NCBI GenBank assembly: GCA_038247995.1
Contig: JBBRUG010000101.1
Coordinates: 1-17,472 of the forward strand
Direction of reading: 5' to 3'
DNA length: 17,472 nucleotides
DNA from: JBBRUG01 sp038247995
GTDB lineage: Bacteria; Chloroflexota; Chloroflexia; Chloroflexales; Chloroflexaceae
The number at the start of each line of letters is the position of its first letter. Position 1 is the first letter of the stretch. Positions 6,345 through 11,988 of this stretch are shown piece by piece. The translations under genes and the position numbers were made by a program. The notes beneath the pieces are model-generated. The model worked only from the letters and a program-made list of their open reading frames with translations, was not told the DNA's origin and ran no database searches.

Positions 6345-7703
6345 ATGGATGTCGCTCGTGCCGCGCCGGCCCTTCCGTTCCCGCGTAGCCAGGCAGGTGT
6401 GCTGGCCCTGGTGACGGTCGTCATCGGCGCCATTACGGTGCTTCACTATCTGACGAGCGCGCATCTACTCGAGTACCACACCGTCTACCGCAGCCTCTAC
6501 TACCTGCCCATCGCCGGGGCCGCCGTTGCCTTTGGGCTGCGTGGCGGCCTCGTCGTGAGTGCAATCGTAACGCTGCTGTATCTGCCCCATGTGCTCGGCA
6601 TGGGTGAAATCCTGCCCGGCGGCTTGGTCGATAATCTGCTCGAACTGCCGATCTTTCTGCTCGTCGGCGGGTTGGTCGGCTTCCTCGCCGACCGCGAGCG
6701 GGCGCAGCGCCGTCGTGCAGAGGGCCTGCGCAGCTACATCGATGCGGTGCTCCAAAGCCTGCCCCTGGGCGTGGCGACCGCCAGCGGGGCCAGCCCGCCC
6801 ACGCCCCAAAATCGCGTGGCGCGCACCCTGCTCTCGGCGTTGCCACCCGAAGTTCTTGCTCACCCCCCGGCCGTGGGCTACTACACCTTCGCGCAGGGGC
6901 AGCGCCCAATCGGTCTGTACGTCTCCGCCCTCGATACCCCGACCGCATCGGATGACGCCCGCGTCCTGGTGATCGAGGACCAGAGCGAGCGCCGCGCCTT
7001 TGAGCTGCAGCTCCGGCGCGTCGATCGGCTGGCTTCAGTCGGGCAACTCGCCGCCGGCGTCGCTCACGAGGTGCGTAACCCGCTGGCGATCGTTCGCGCA
7101 ACCGCCCAACTCCTCGCCGCCCAGGCCGGCGACAACCGCTCACTACGCCAGTACACCACGGTGTTGATCAGCGAGTCCGACCGGATCGAGCGCCTGATCA
7201 GCGACTTATTGGAGTACGCCCGCCCGCGCCCAGCGATCCCGACGCCACGCGACCTGGCCGGCTTCCTCGACGCCGCCGCCCAGCAGGTGCGGCCCTACGC
7301 GCTCCAACACGGGGTGAGTGTCGTCTATGAGGCCGCGCCTGCTACCACAGTTGCGATCGACGCCGAGCAGTTCAGCCAGGCGCTGCTCAACCTGCTACTC
7401 AACGCCGTGCAAGCGAGCGCGCCCGGCGATACGGTCCGTCTTCTCGGCCGCCCCGATACTGCGGGCACACAGATCATAGTGGTCGATACGGGGAGCGGCA
7501 TGCCCGCCGAGGTGCAGGAGCGCGCCTGCGACCCGTTCTTCACCACTCGCCCCGAAGGCATCGGGCTCGGCTTGGCCCTGGTCGCTGCGGTGGTGCAGGA
7601 GCATGGCGGGCAATTGCGCTTTGCGAGCGTTGTGGGCTGCGGGACGCGGGTCAGCATCTTCATTCCCCAGGAGGTTTCCCATGGCGCAGGTGCTGATCAT
7701 TGA
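6345..7703 (+). CDS. Membrane sensor histidine kinase
   Basis: This encodes 452 residues. AGGAGGG at 6333-6339 selects ATG 6345 (or the adjoining ATG 6342) over the TTG at 6324. The N-terminus has four hydrophobic helices (about 19-37, 52-68, 71-88 and 96-116), resembling the DUF4118-type membrane sensor region, with only short outside loops. A weak PAS-like segment follows (about 124-222, beginning IDAVLQSLPLGV). Then come the HisKA domain with phospho-acceptor His241 (HEVRNPL), the ATPase N box with Asn353, the G1 box DTGSGMP at Asp381, the F box FFTTRP and the G2 box GIGLGLAL. This is the NtrB/ZraS-like class. Its last 23 bases overlap the response regulator, so the pair is co-translated. 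Short outside loops suggest it senses a membrane or internal signal. Confidence 0.93.
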   Translation: MDVARAAPALPFPRSQAGVLALVTVVIGAITVLHYLTSAHLLEYHTVYRSLYYLPIAGAAVAFGLRGGLVVSAIVTLLYLPHVLGMGEILPGGLVDNLLELPIFLLVGGLVGFLADRERAQRRRAEGLRSYIDAVLQSLPLGVATASGASPPTPQNRVARTLLSALPPEVLAHPPAVGYYTFAQGQRPIGLYVSALDTPTASDDARVLVIEDQSERRAFELQLRRVDRLASVGQLAAGVAHEVRNPLAIVRATAQLLAAQAGDNRSLRQYTTVLISESDRIERLISDLLEYARPRPAIPTPRDLAGFLDAAAQQVRPYALQHGVSVVYEAAPATTVAIDAEQFSQALLNLLLNAVQASAPGDTVRLLGRPDTAGTQIIVVDTGSGMPAEVQERACDPFFTTRPEGIGLGLALVAAVVQEHGGQLRFASVVGCGTRVSIFIPQEVSHGAGADH

Positions 7704-8922
7704 TGACGAGCCGAACATGCGCTGGGTGCTGCAAGCGGCGCTCGGCAATGCCGGCTATCATACCCTCGGCGCCGCCTCCGGCGAGCAGGCCTTAGCACTC
7801 CTCGCCGAGACGCCGATCGACATCGCCATTCTTGACCTGAAGCTGAAGGGCATGGACGGGTTGGCGACGTTGCGGCAGATCCACGCCCGCTGGCCTGCGG
7901 TGGTGGTACTGATCTTGACGGCGTTCGGCACGGTGGCCACGGCGGTCGAGGCGTTGCAGAGCGGCGCCGCCGACTATCTGCGCAAGCCATTCGACATTGA
8001 GGAGGTGCTGTTTAAGGTGAGCCGCGCCCTGGAGCGCCGGCATCTGCACACGGAGATCGCGCGCCTGAAGGCTGCCACGCCGGCGCCGACCCCCGGCAGC
8101 GATCCGGCCTGGCGGGCGGCAATGACCGCGAGCATAGAGGCACTCGCCCAAGGCCTGGATGTGCGGCTCAGCGGCGAGGCCGGGAGTGGTCGCACCGGGA
8201 TCGGCCGGGCCGCGCATCTGGCCGCGCCCCGACACGCCGCGCCGCTCGTCGCTTGTGATCTGGGCGTGCTTCCGCCGGCGGATCAGGGCCTGCTCATCGC
8301 GGGTGCCGGGCGCACCGACGGCTTCTGGGCAGCGGCAGGCAACGGCACGCTGCTCCTGCGTCATATCGGCGCGCTGAGCCGCTCGGGCGCCGATGCGCTC
8401 AATCGCCTGCTTGAGCACCGCAGCACGAATGGCGTCGGCCCGTTGCTCGTGCTCACCGGCACCGCCGAGGAATGGAGCAGCGCGCCGCCCCTGCCCCAAC
8501 GGTATGTCGAAATTCCTGTTCCACCGCTGCGGGCGCATCTTGATGATCTGTTGCCATTTGCCGCTGCCTGGCTCCCTGACCGCATGATCACCCCAACTGC
8601 GGCTGAACTATTGCACGCATACGACTGGCCGGGCAATCTGGGCGAACTACGCGCGGTACTTGAGCGGGCCGATACGCTCGCCAGCGGCGATCCGCTCGAC
8701 GTCCCGCACCTCCCGGAGCGCATACGATCCGCCCCGCTGCCGAACACACCCATGCGCCTTCCACCCGAGGGTCTGTCGCTTGAAGCGCTCGAGATCGGGC
8801 TGATCCGGCAGGCGCTCGCACGCGCGCACGGCAACAAAACCCGCGCCGCCGAACTGCTCGGCCTGACCCGCCACACGCTGCTGTACCGCCTGGAGAAGTA
8901 CAAGATCGCTGACGCCGGATGA
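7681..8922 (+). CDS. NtrC-type response regulator with degenerate AAA+ domain
   Basis: This encodes 413 residues from ATG 7681, preceded by AGGAGGTTTCCC inside the kinase gene; the frame is open earlier, but that stretch overlaps the kinase. Residues 1-125 form a complete receiver: acidic pair Asp8-Asp9, phospho-acceptor Asp52, Thr80 and Lys102 (KPF). Residues 160-350 align with a sigma-54 activator ATPase, but the key parts are lost. The Walker A is GEAGSGRTG with Arg171 for Lys. The GAFTGA loop is absent. The Walker B reads GTLLLRHI, with Arg-His for Asp-Glu. The sensor II arginine is glycine (Gly321, WPGNLGEL). The C-terminus (about 370-410) is an intact Fis-type helix-turn-helix (NKTRAAELLGLTRHTLLYRL). 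It should bind DNA under phosphorylation control but not drive sigma-54 promoters. Confidence 0.92.
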   Translation: MAQVLIIDDEPNMRWVLQAALGNAGYHTLGAASGEQALALLAETPIDIAILDLKLKGMDGLATLRQIHARWPAVVVLILTAFGTVATAVEALQSGAADYLRKPFDIEEVLFKVSRALERRHLHTEIARLKAATPAPTPGSDPAWRAAMTASIEALAQGLDVRLSGEAGSGRTGIGRAAHLAAPRHAAPLVACDLGVLPPADQGLLIAGAGRTDGFWAAAGNGTLLLRHIGALSRSGADALNRLLEHRSTNGVGPLLVLTGTAEEWSSAPPLPQRYVEIPVPPLRAHLDDLLPFAAAWLPDRMITPTAAELLHAYDWPGNLGELRAVLERADTLASGDPLDVPHLPERIRSAPLPNTPMRLPPEGLSLEALEIGLIRQALARAHGNKTRAAELLGLTRHTLLYRLEKYKIADAG

Positions 8923-9040
8923 GGCTGCCTCGACGCCCCGGCGATGGGCGGCGCTGCTGATGTCGGCCGCGCCGATCAGCGTGGCGGTGAACGCTGTGCT
9001 CCTGCGTAACGTCGAGCACGCACTGCACAGCCCCGCTCCT

Positions 9041-9056
9041 CGTGACAAAGGTCACA
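9041..9056. promoter_or_regulatory. CRP-like operator upstream of the first cupin gene
   Basis: CGTGA-CAAAGG-TCACA matches nine of ten positions of the CRP consensus TGTGA-N6-TCACA, with a perfect GTGAC/GTCAC core. Its centre (9048.5) lies about 42 bp before the start point expected from the -10 TACAAT at 9079-9084. That is the position from which class II activators of this family work. There is no good -35 box, as is usual for activator-dependent promoters. A Crp/Fnr gene is 1.1 kb downstream. Confidence 0.55.
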
Positions 9057-9078
9057 GGGAAAACCAGTCCATCTGGGA

Positions 9079-9084
9079 TACAAT
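9079..9084 (+). promoter_or_regulatory. -10 element of the first cupin gene
   Basis: TACAAT matches five of six consensus bases and lies 45 bp before the cupin ATG. The expected -35 zone (about 9056-9061, AGGGAA) is poor and adjoins the CRP-like site, consistent with activator dependence. Confidence 0.5.
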
Positions 9085-9129
9085 AGCTTTGTAGAAACTG
9101 AAGCTAACGAAGGAAGGAAGGATAGATCA

Positions 9130-9450
9130 ATGCACGCGACAAAATATGGCGATCTTGCAGCGCTGGTAGAGATTCCTACTGATGGTACGATCAGCCGCAC
9201 GATCTACCAGGACGAGCAGGTGAAGGCGGTGTTATTCGGCTTTGCGGCCGGCCAGGAGCTTTCAGAGCATACGGCGGCGACGGGCGCTATCCTCCACTTT
9301 GTCCAGGGCGCGGCGCGGGTAACACTCGGTGGCGAGGAGATCGACGCCCGCCCAAACACCTGGGTACATATGCCGCCCAAACTGCCCCACAGAATTGTTG
9401 CTGAGACGCCGGTAGTGATGCTACTCTTGCTGCTGAAAGCTGGCGCATAA
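9130..9450 (+). CDS. Single-domain cupin protein
   Basis: This encodes 106 residues, a normal length for a one-barrel cupin. A run of GAAG repeats (GAAGGAAGGAAGGA) precedes the ATG and gives a strong ribosome site. Motif 1 is degenerate (GFAAGQELSEHTAATGAILHFVQGAARVTLGG), with one His at residue 47 and another at 57. Motif 2 (NTWVHMPPKLPHRIVAETP) has His residues at 76 and 83. The His set fits a metal-binding site; the conserved Glu/Gln pair is partly replaced, so catalysis versus sensing is open. Small cupins of this kind sit beside Crp/Fnr regulators, hemerythrins and DUF2249 proteins in redox- or nitrogen-oxide-responsive clusters. A CRP-like site upstream supports control by the Crp/Fnr gene at 10107-10778. 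Confidence 0.87.
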   Translation: MHATKYGDLAALVEIPTDGTISRTIYQDEQVKAVLFGFAAGQELSEHTAATGAILHFVQGAARVTLGGEEIDARPNTWVHMPPKLPHRIVAETPVVMLLLLLKAGA

Positions 9451-9483
9451 GGAGCCAGCATCAGGAAGCAGACCGCATAGCGC

Positions 9484-9498
9484 GTACCAACGCGGTAC
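9484..9498. other. Short hairpin in the gap between two convergent cupin genes
   Basis: GTACC and GGTAC pair around AACGC, with an overlapping alternative CGCGT/ACGCG pairing around ACCA. It lies in the 62-bp gap between stop codons and could help end transcription, but the stems are only 5 bp and there is no T-run. Confidence 0.2.
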
Positions 9499-9512
9499 AC
9501 GTGTGTCAGGGC

Positions 9513-9854
9513 CTACGTCGGCATGAGGCCGCCGCGCTGGCGATGCGTGGTCAGGTAGGCCAGCGGCCCCTGAAGACAGCGGATGGCGCGGCGGACGCCA
9601 CGGGGCACCACCATGGCAATACCGGGGCCGAGCGCGAGGGTGGTTTCGTCAACCAGGAGTTCGCCCATACCCTCGAAAACGACGATCAGGACATCGAGTT
9701 CATTATTGACATGCGCCGGGATGCTCGCGCCGGTGCCGAGACGCATGAGGTTCACATTCAACTGCTCGCAGTTGACACTCCAGATCGCACCATCGTAACT
9801 TGCGTGGCGCAATGCTTCGGCAACATCGACGATATGTTCGGGTGTGAGGGGCAT
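9513..9854 (-). CDS. Second small cupin protein
   Basis: This encodes 113 residues; AGGAGG stands 6 nt before the ATG. The core reads NLMRLGTGASIPAHVNNELDVLIVVFEGMGELLVDETTLALGPGIAMVVPRGVRRAI, the two-motif cupin pattern. Here a His (PAHVNNELDV) and Glu of motif 1 are present, but motif 2 has Arg where a metal-binding His is usual (VPRGVRRAI). It may therefore be a ligand-binding rather than metal-catalytic barrel. It is read divergently from the 71-residue gene, with only 31 bp between the start codons, so each promoter must lie inside the other's coding region. Together with the first cupin and the Crp/Fnr gene it forms a small regulatory module. Confidence 0.82.
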   Translation of the reverse strand: MPLTPEHIVDVAEALRHASYDGAIWSVNCEQLNVNLMRLGTGASIPAHVNNELDVLIVVFEGMGELLVDETTLALGPGIAMVVPRGVRRAIRCLQGPLAYLTTHRQRGGLMPT

Positions 9855-9885
9855 CGGGGCCTCCTGAGCAGCAAAGGGACATATT

Positions 9886-10101
9886 ATGAGCCAATCTCAG
9901 CATACTGCGGGCATACAGGCAGATTCTTTGCACCTGGCGGAGGCTGTGCGTACGGCATGTGAGCGAGCCGTTATCGATGGCTTCGAGGATGCCCGGGTGG
10001 CCGGGCTTTGTTGGGAAGGCGCCTGGGAGGCTGGCATCGAGGCCTTGCGTACGGTAGATCTGGCCCAAATTATCTCCGCACAAGAGCGAACGCAGCGCTA
10101 G
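9886..10101 (+). CDS. 71-residue helical protein of unknown function
   Basis: AAAGGGACATATT precedes the ATG. The product is short, acidic and predicted helical. Its core is SLHLAEAVRTACERAVIDGFEDARVAGLCWEGAWEAGIEALR, with two Cys and two Trp residues. The pattern L-A-E-A-V-R-x-A-C...G-L-C-x-E-G-x-W-E-x-x-x-x-A-x-R looks conserved rather than random, and I have a vague memory of similar small proteins beside Crp/Fnr and DUF2249 genes, but no function can be given. It is the only gene on its strand between the divergent cupin and the convergent Crp/Fnr gene, ending 5 bp from the latter's stop. Confidence 0.65.
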   Translation: MSQSQHTAGIQADSLHLAEAVRTACERAVIDGFEDARVAGLCWEGAWEAGIEALRTVDLAQIISAQERTQR

Positions 10102-10106
10102 GGCAG

Positions 10107-10778
10107 CTACAACTCCGCCTGACGTTCCAGACCTTCGCGATCTGCGACGGTTACATCACTCCGATCCACGTGGATCAGCCCAAGCGCTTCGAAGCTTTTC
10201 AGCGTACGCCCGATCATCTCACGCACGGTGCCCAGGTGGGCTGCCATCTGGACCTGGGTGGTCGGCACGACCGGTTCACCCCGCTCGGCAGCCTGTGCCT
10301 GATCGAGGAGCAGCCGGGCCAGGCGCCCTTGCACGGTGTGGAGCGCCAGCGTATCGACGAGATCGACCAGGTGCCGCAAGCGGGTGGTGAATTCGCCGAG
10401 CAGCGCACGGGCAAGCGGCGGGTGGCGCTCAACCAGGTCGAGCAGCGCCTGACGGGGCAGCACGAGCAGCACCACATCACTCAGTGCCTCGGCGCTCGCC
10501 GGGCAGGGGCCGGCATCGAAGATCGGCACCGCGTTGAACATGCCCCCGGCGCTAATCACATTTAGGACCTGTTCGCGCCCACCGACGGAAAGCCGGTAGA
10601 TCTTAACCCGCCCGGTAGCAACCAGATACATCGCCTCAGCAGGCTCGCCCTGAATCTGGATCGTCGATCCGGCGGCCCGTTTGCGGGGAATGGCAATCGC
10701 CATCAGCGCATGCCGCGTCGGCGCAGGGAGGTCGGCGAAGAGCGCGATCGCGTCGATGATCTGTACGTAGTCGGCCAT
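10107..10778 (-). CDS. Crp/Fnr-family transcriptional regulator
   Basis: This encodes 223 residues. I start at ATG 10778, not the upstream candidate, because a perfect -10 element ends 9 bp before it. Residues 5-115 form a cyclic-nucleotide-type effector domain (GEPAEAMYLVATGRVKIYRLSVGGREQVLNVISAGGMF). A dimerisation helix spans about 120-148. The winged helix (about 150-212) has the recognition helix TVREMIGRTLKSFEALG. Arg186, Glu187 and Arg191 match the R-E-x3-R contact set of E. coli CRP, predicting TGTGA-type half sites. There is no N-terminal cysteine cluster; the only Cys is residue 92, so it is not an oxygen-sensing iron-sulfur FNR. The phosphate-binding signature of CRP is incomplete, so the effector is unknown. 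Confidence 0.93.
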   Translation of the reverse strand: MADYVQIIDAIALFADLPAPTRHALMAIAIPRKRAAGSTIQIQGEPAEAMYLVATGRVKIYRLSVGGREQVLNVISAGGMFNAVPIFDAGPCPASAEALSDVVLLVLPRQALLDLVERHPPLARALLGEFTTRLRHLVDLVDTLALHTVQGRLARLLLDQAQAAERGEPVVPTTQVQMAAHLGTVREMIGRTLKSFEALGLIHVDRSDVTVADREGLERQAEL

Positions 10779-10787
10779 AGTAGCGCT

Positions 10788-10796
10788 ATTATACCA
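10788..10796 (-). promoter_or_regulatory. Extended -10 promoter giving a probable leaderless Crp/Fnr mRNA
   Basis: On the minus strand TGG-TATAAT (10796-10788) is a perfect -10 hexamer with the extended TGn element. Only nine bases separate it from the ATG at 10778, so transcription should begin one to three bases before, or at, the start codon. No Shine-Dalgarno is present in AGCGCTACT. A start further upstream would place the -10 inside the coding region. Confidence 0.62.
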
Positions 10797-10827
10797 GTCG
10801 CACAAAGGTGATCGTTAGCGGTTGAGG

Positions 10828-10860
10828 AGACCGGTCAGTTCCGGCAGAACTGACCGGTCT
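10828..10860. terminator. Perfect 13-bp hairpin after the truncated MFS gene
   Basis: AGACCGGTCAGTT (10828-10840) and AACTGACCGGTCT (10848-10860) pair perfectly around CCGGCAG. It starts 2 bp after the stop of the MFS fragment (minus strand) and 50 bp before the Crp/Fnr start. It is probably a terminator insulating the latter. No T-run follows, and the arms contain the self-palindrome GACCGGTC, so a protein-binding role is also possible. Confidence 0.6.
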
Positions 10861-10862
10861 GA

Positions 10863-11192
10863 TTACGTGGATGGCGGTTCGCCGCGTGGCGCAACCGCAG
10901 TTGCCAATGCACCCAGGATGATGGCGATAGCGCCGAGGGCGAGGGGCAGAGCCAGGCGCAGCCCGAGATTTTCGGCCAGGGCGCCGGCCAGTGATGGCGC
11001 TAGCAGGGCGCCGAGATAGCCCGTTGCCACGAGCCGGGCGGTGTCGCTGTCGTTGGCGCCGGGCAGTTGCCGCACGCTACTGAGGACGGTGGGCATCACG
11101 CCCGCAACTCCCAGGCCGGCCAGTGTATAGGCGGCGATGCTCACGGCGGCGCAGGGCTGGGCAAGATGGGGGCGAAAAGGCGGCGCGCACAC
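10863..11192 (-). pseudogene. MFS transporter remnant, last three membrane helices only
   Basis: From about 11155 down to the TAA at 10863 the frame encodes three hydrophobic helices: VSIAAYTLAGLGVAGVMPTV, LVATGYLGALLAPSLAGALA and LRLALPLALGAIAIILGALA. Their spacing, and the G-Y-L-G-x-L-L-A-P-x-x-A-G motif, are typical of helices 10-12 of major facilitator transporters. The 14 residues before them, from a GTG at 11192, are not hydrophobic and look unrelated. The other nine helices are missing. With no ribosome site it is most likely a 3' remnant left by a deletion. Confidence 0.65.
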
Positions 11193-11235
11193 TTCTCGCT
11201 GAGGCCGGCTTTGTCACATCCAACAGAACCCCAGC

Positions 11236-11901
11236 GTGTACGAGTTGGAAAACCAGGCTGCCGACCCCGAGCAGCGTATCGAAGCGGCGATGGCGGCAAT
11301 TGCGCCATGGACCGGACGCGTCGTACTCGATCTGGGGGCTGGGACGGGTTTTCATGGCGCACGCTTTCATGCCACAGCCCAGCACCTGTTCGCCGTCGAG
11401 CCGGATGACGGCTCGCGCATGCAGTTGCTACAGCGGGCTGTGCAGCTTGGCCTCCACAATCTGTCGGTCATCAAAGGTTCGGCCGAGTATATTCCGCTGC
11501 GCGACCAGAGTATCGACATTTGCCATGCGCGTCTCGCCTACTTTTTCGCCCCTGACTGCCTACCGGGGCTGCGCGAACTCGAACGGGTGATGCGTCCTGG
11601 TGGTACGGCCTTTATCAATGACAACGATCTGGCTAATGGTACGTTTGCGCGTTGGCTGCTGCGTGCGGGCTACATCAAGGAAGGCGACGCGGCTTCCACT
11701 GGTGCATTTTGGGCGGCCCAGGGCTTCACGGCCATATCGATCGTCAGCGAGTGGCGTTTCCAGACCAGGGCCGATCTCGAATCTGTGGTTCAACTTGAGT
11801 TTGGCGAAGATCTTGCCCAAACGTTGTTGGCCGATCACACAGAACTCAGCGTCGCCTATCACTATCAGTTCTACTACCGCACATATATCCATAGCTTCTA
11901 A
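11236..11901 (+). CDS. Class I SAM-dependent methyltransferase, N-terminus damaged or unusual
   Basis: From GTG 11236 the product has 221 residues. Motif I (VVLDLGAGTGFHG, about 29-41) binds S-adenosylmethionine. An acidic residue ends the second strand (FAVEPDDGSRMQLLQRA), SAEYIPLRDQSIDICHARLAYFF is motif II/post-II, and LRELERVMRPGGTAFINDND is motif III/IV. This is the methyltransferase-11/25-like class; the substrate is unknown. The same frame is open upstream to a TGA at 11200 and reads HIQQNPSVYELEN, which looks like conserved protein sequence lying before the only usable start. There is no Shine-Dalgarno before the GTG. The start has therefore probably been lost or shifted. Confidence 0.75.
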   Translation: MYELENQAADPEQRIEAAMAAIAPWTGRVVLDLGAGTGFHGARFHATAQHLFAVEPDDGSRMQLLQRAVQLGLHNLSVIKGSAEYIPLRDQSIDICHARLAYFFAPDCLPGLRELERVMRPGGTAFINDNDLANGTFARWLLRAGYIKEGDAASTGAFWAAQGFTAISIVSEWRFQTRADLESVVQLEFGEDLAQTLLADHTELSVAYHYQFYYRTYIHSF

Positions 11902-11988
11902 CCCAAATACACTCCTCTTGTCACATAACGGTTTAGATACGCGAACATCATGATCGACGCGTCGTAAATGCCGGTATGGAAGGGGGGA

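Larger units (their letters stand above)
8930..9094 (+). pseudogene. Possible remnant of a heavy-metal P-type ATPase C-terminus
   Basis: One forward frame in the gap after the response regulator reads RRWAALLMSAAPISVAVNAVLLR, then a charged tail, and stops at 9092-9094. The hydrophobic stretch ending in S-V-x-V-N-A-x-x-L-R resembles the last membrane helix of copper-type P1B ATPases. There is no start codon with a ribosome site and no upstream homology. If real, it is a leftover of a deleted gene. The resemblance is short and may be chance. Confidence 0.25.

Noticed and set aside
7792..8538. 248-codon frame antisense to the response regulator
   Set aside because: It is a high-GC shadow frame with no recognisable motif; the sense frame has complete receiver and Fis domains.
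8588..9055. Antisense frames at the end of the response regulator gene and in the following gap
   Set aside because: They are low-complexity Arg/Ala-rich translations with no start signal; they conflict with the promoter and operator before the cupin gene.
11067..11408. 113-codon frame spanning the MFS/methyltransferase junction
   Set aside because: It has no protein-like composition, and it overlaps the methyltransferase SAM-binding motif in another frame.
11908..11939. Promoter before the zinc peptidase gene (TTGTCA and TAGATA words)
   Set aside because: The spacing is only 10 bp and no other pairing of -35 and -10 boxes fits.
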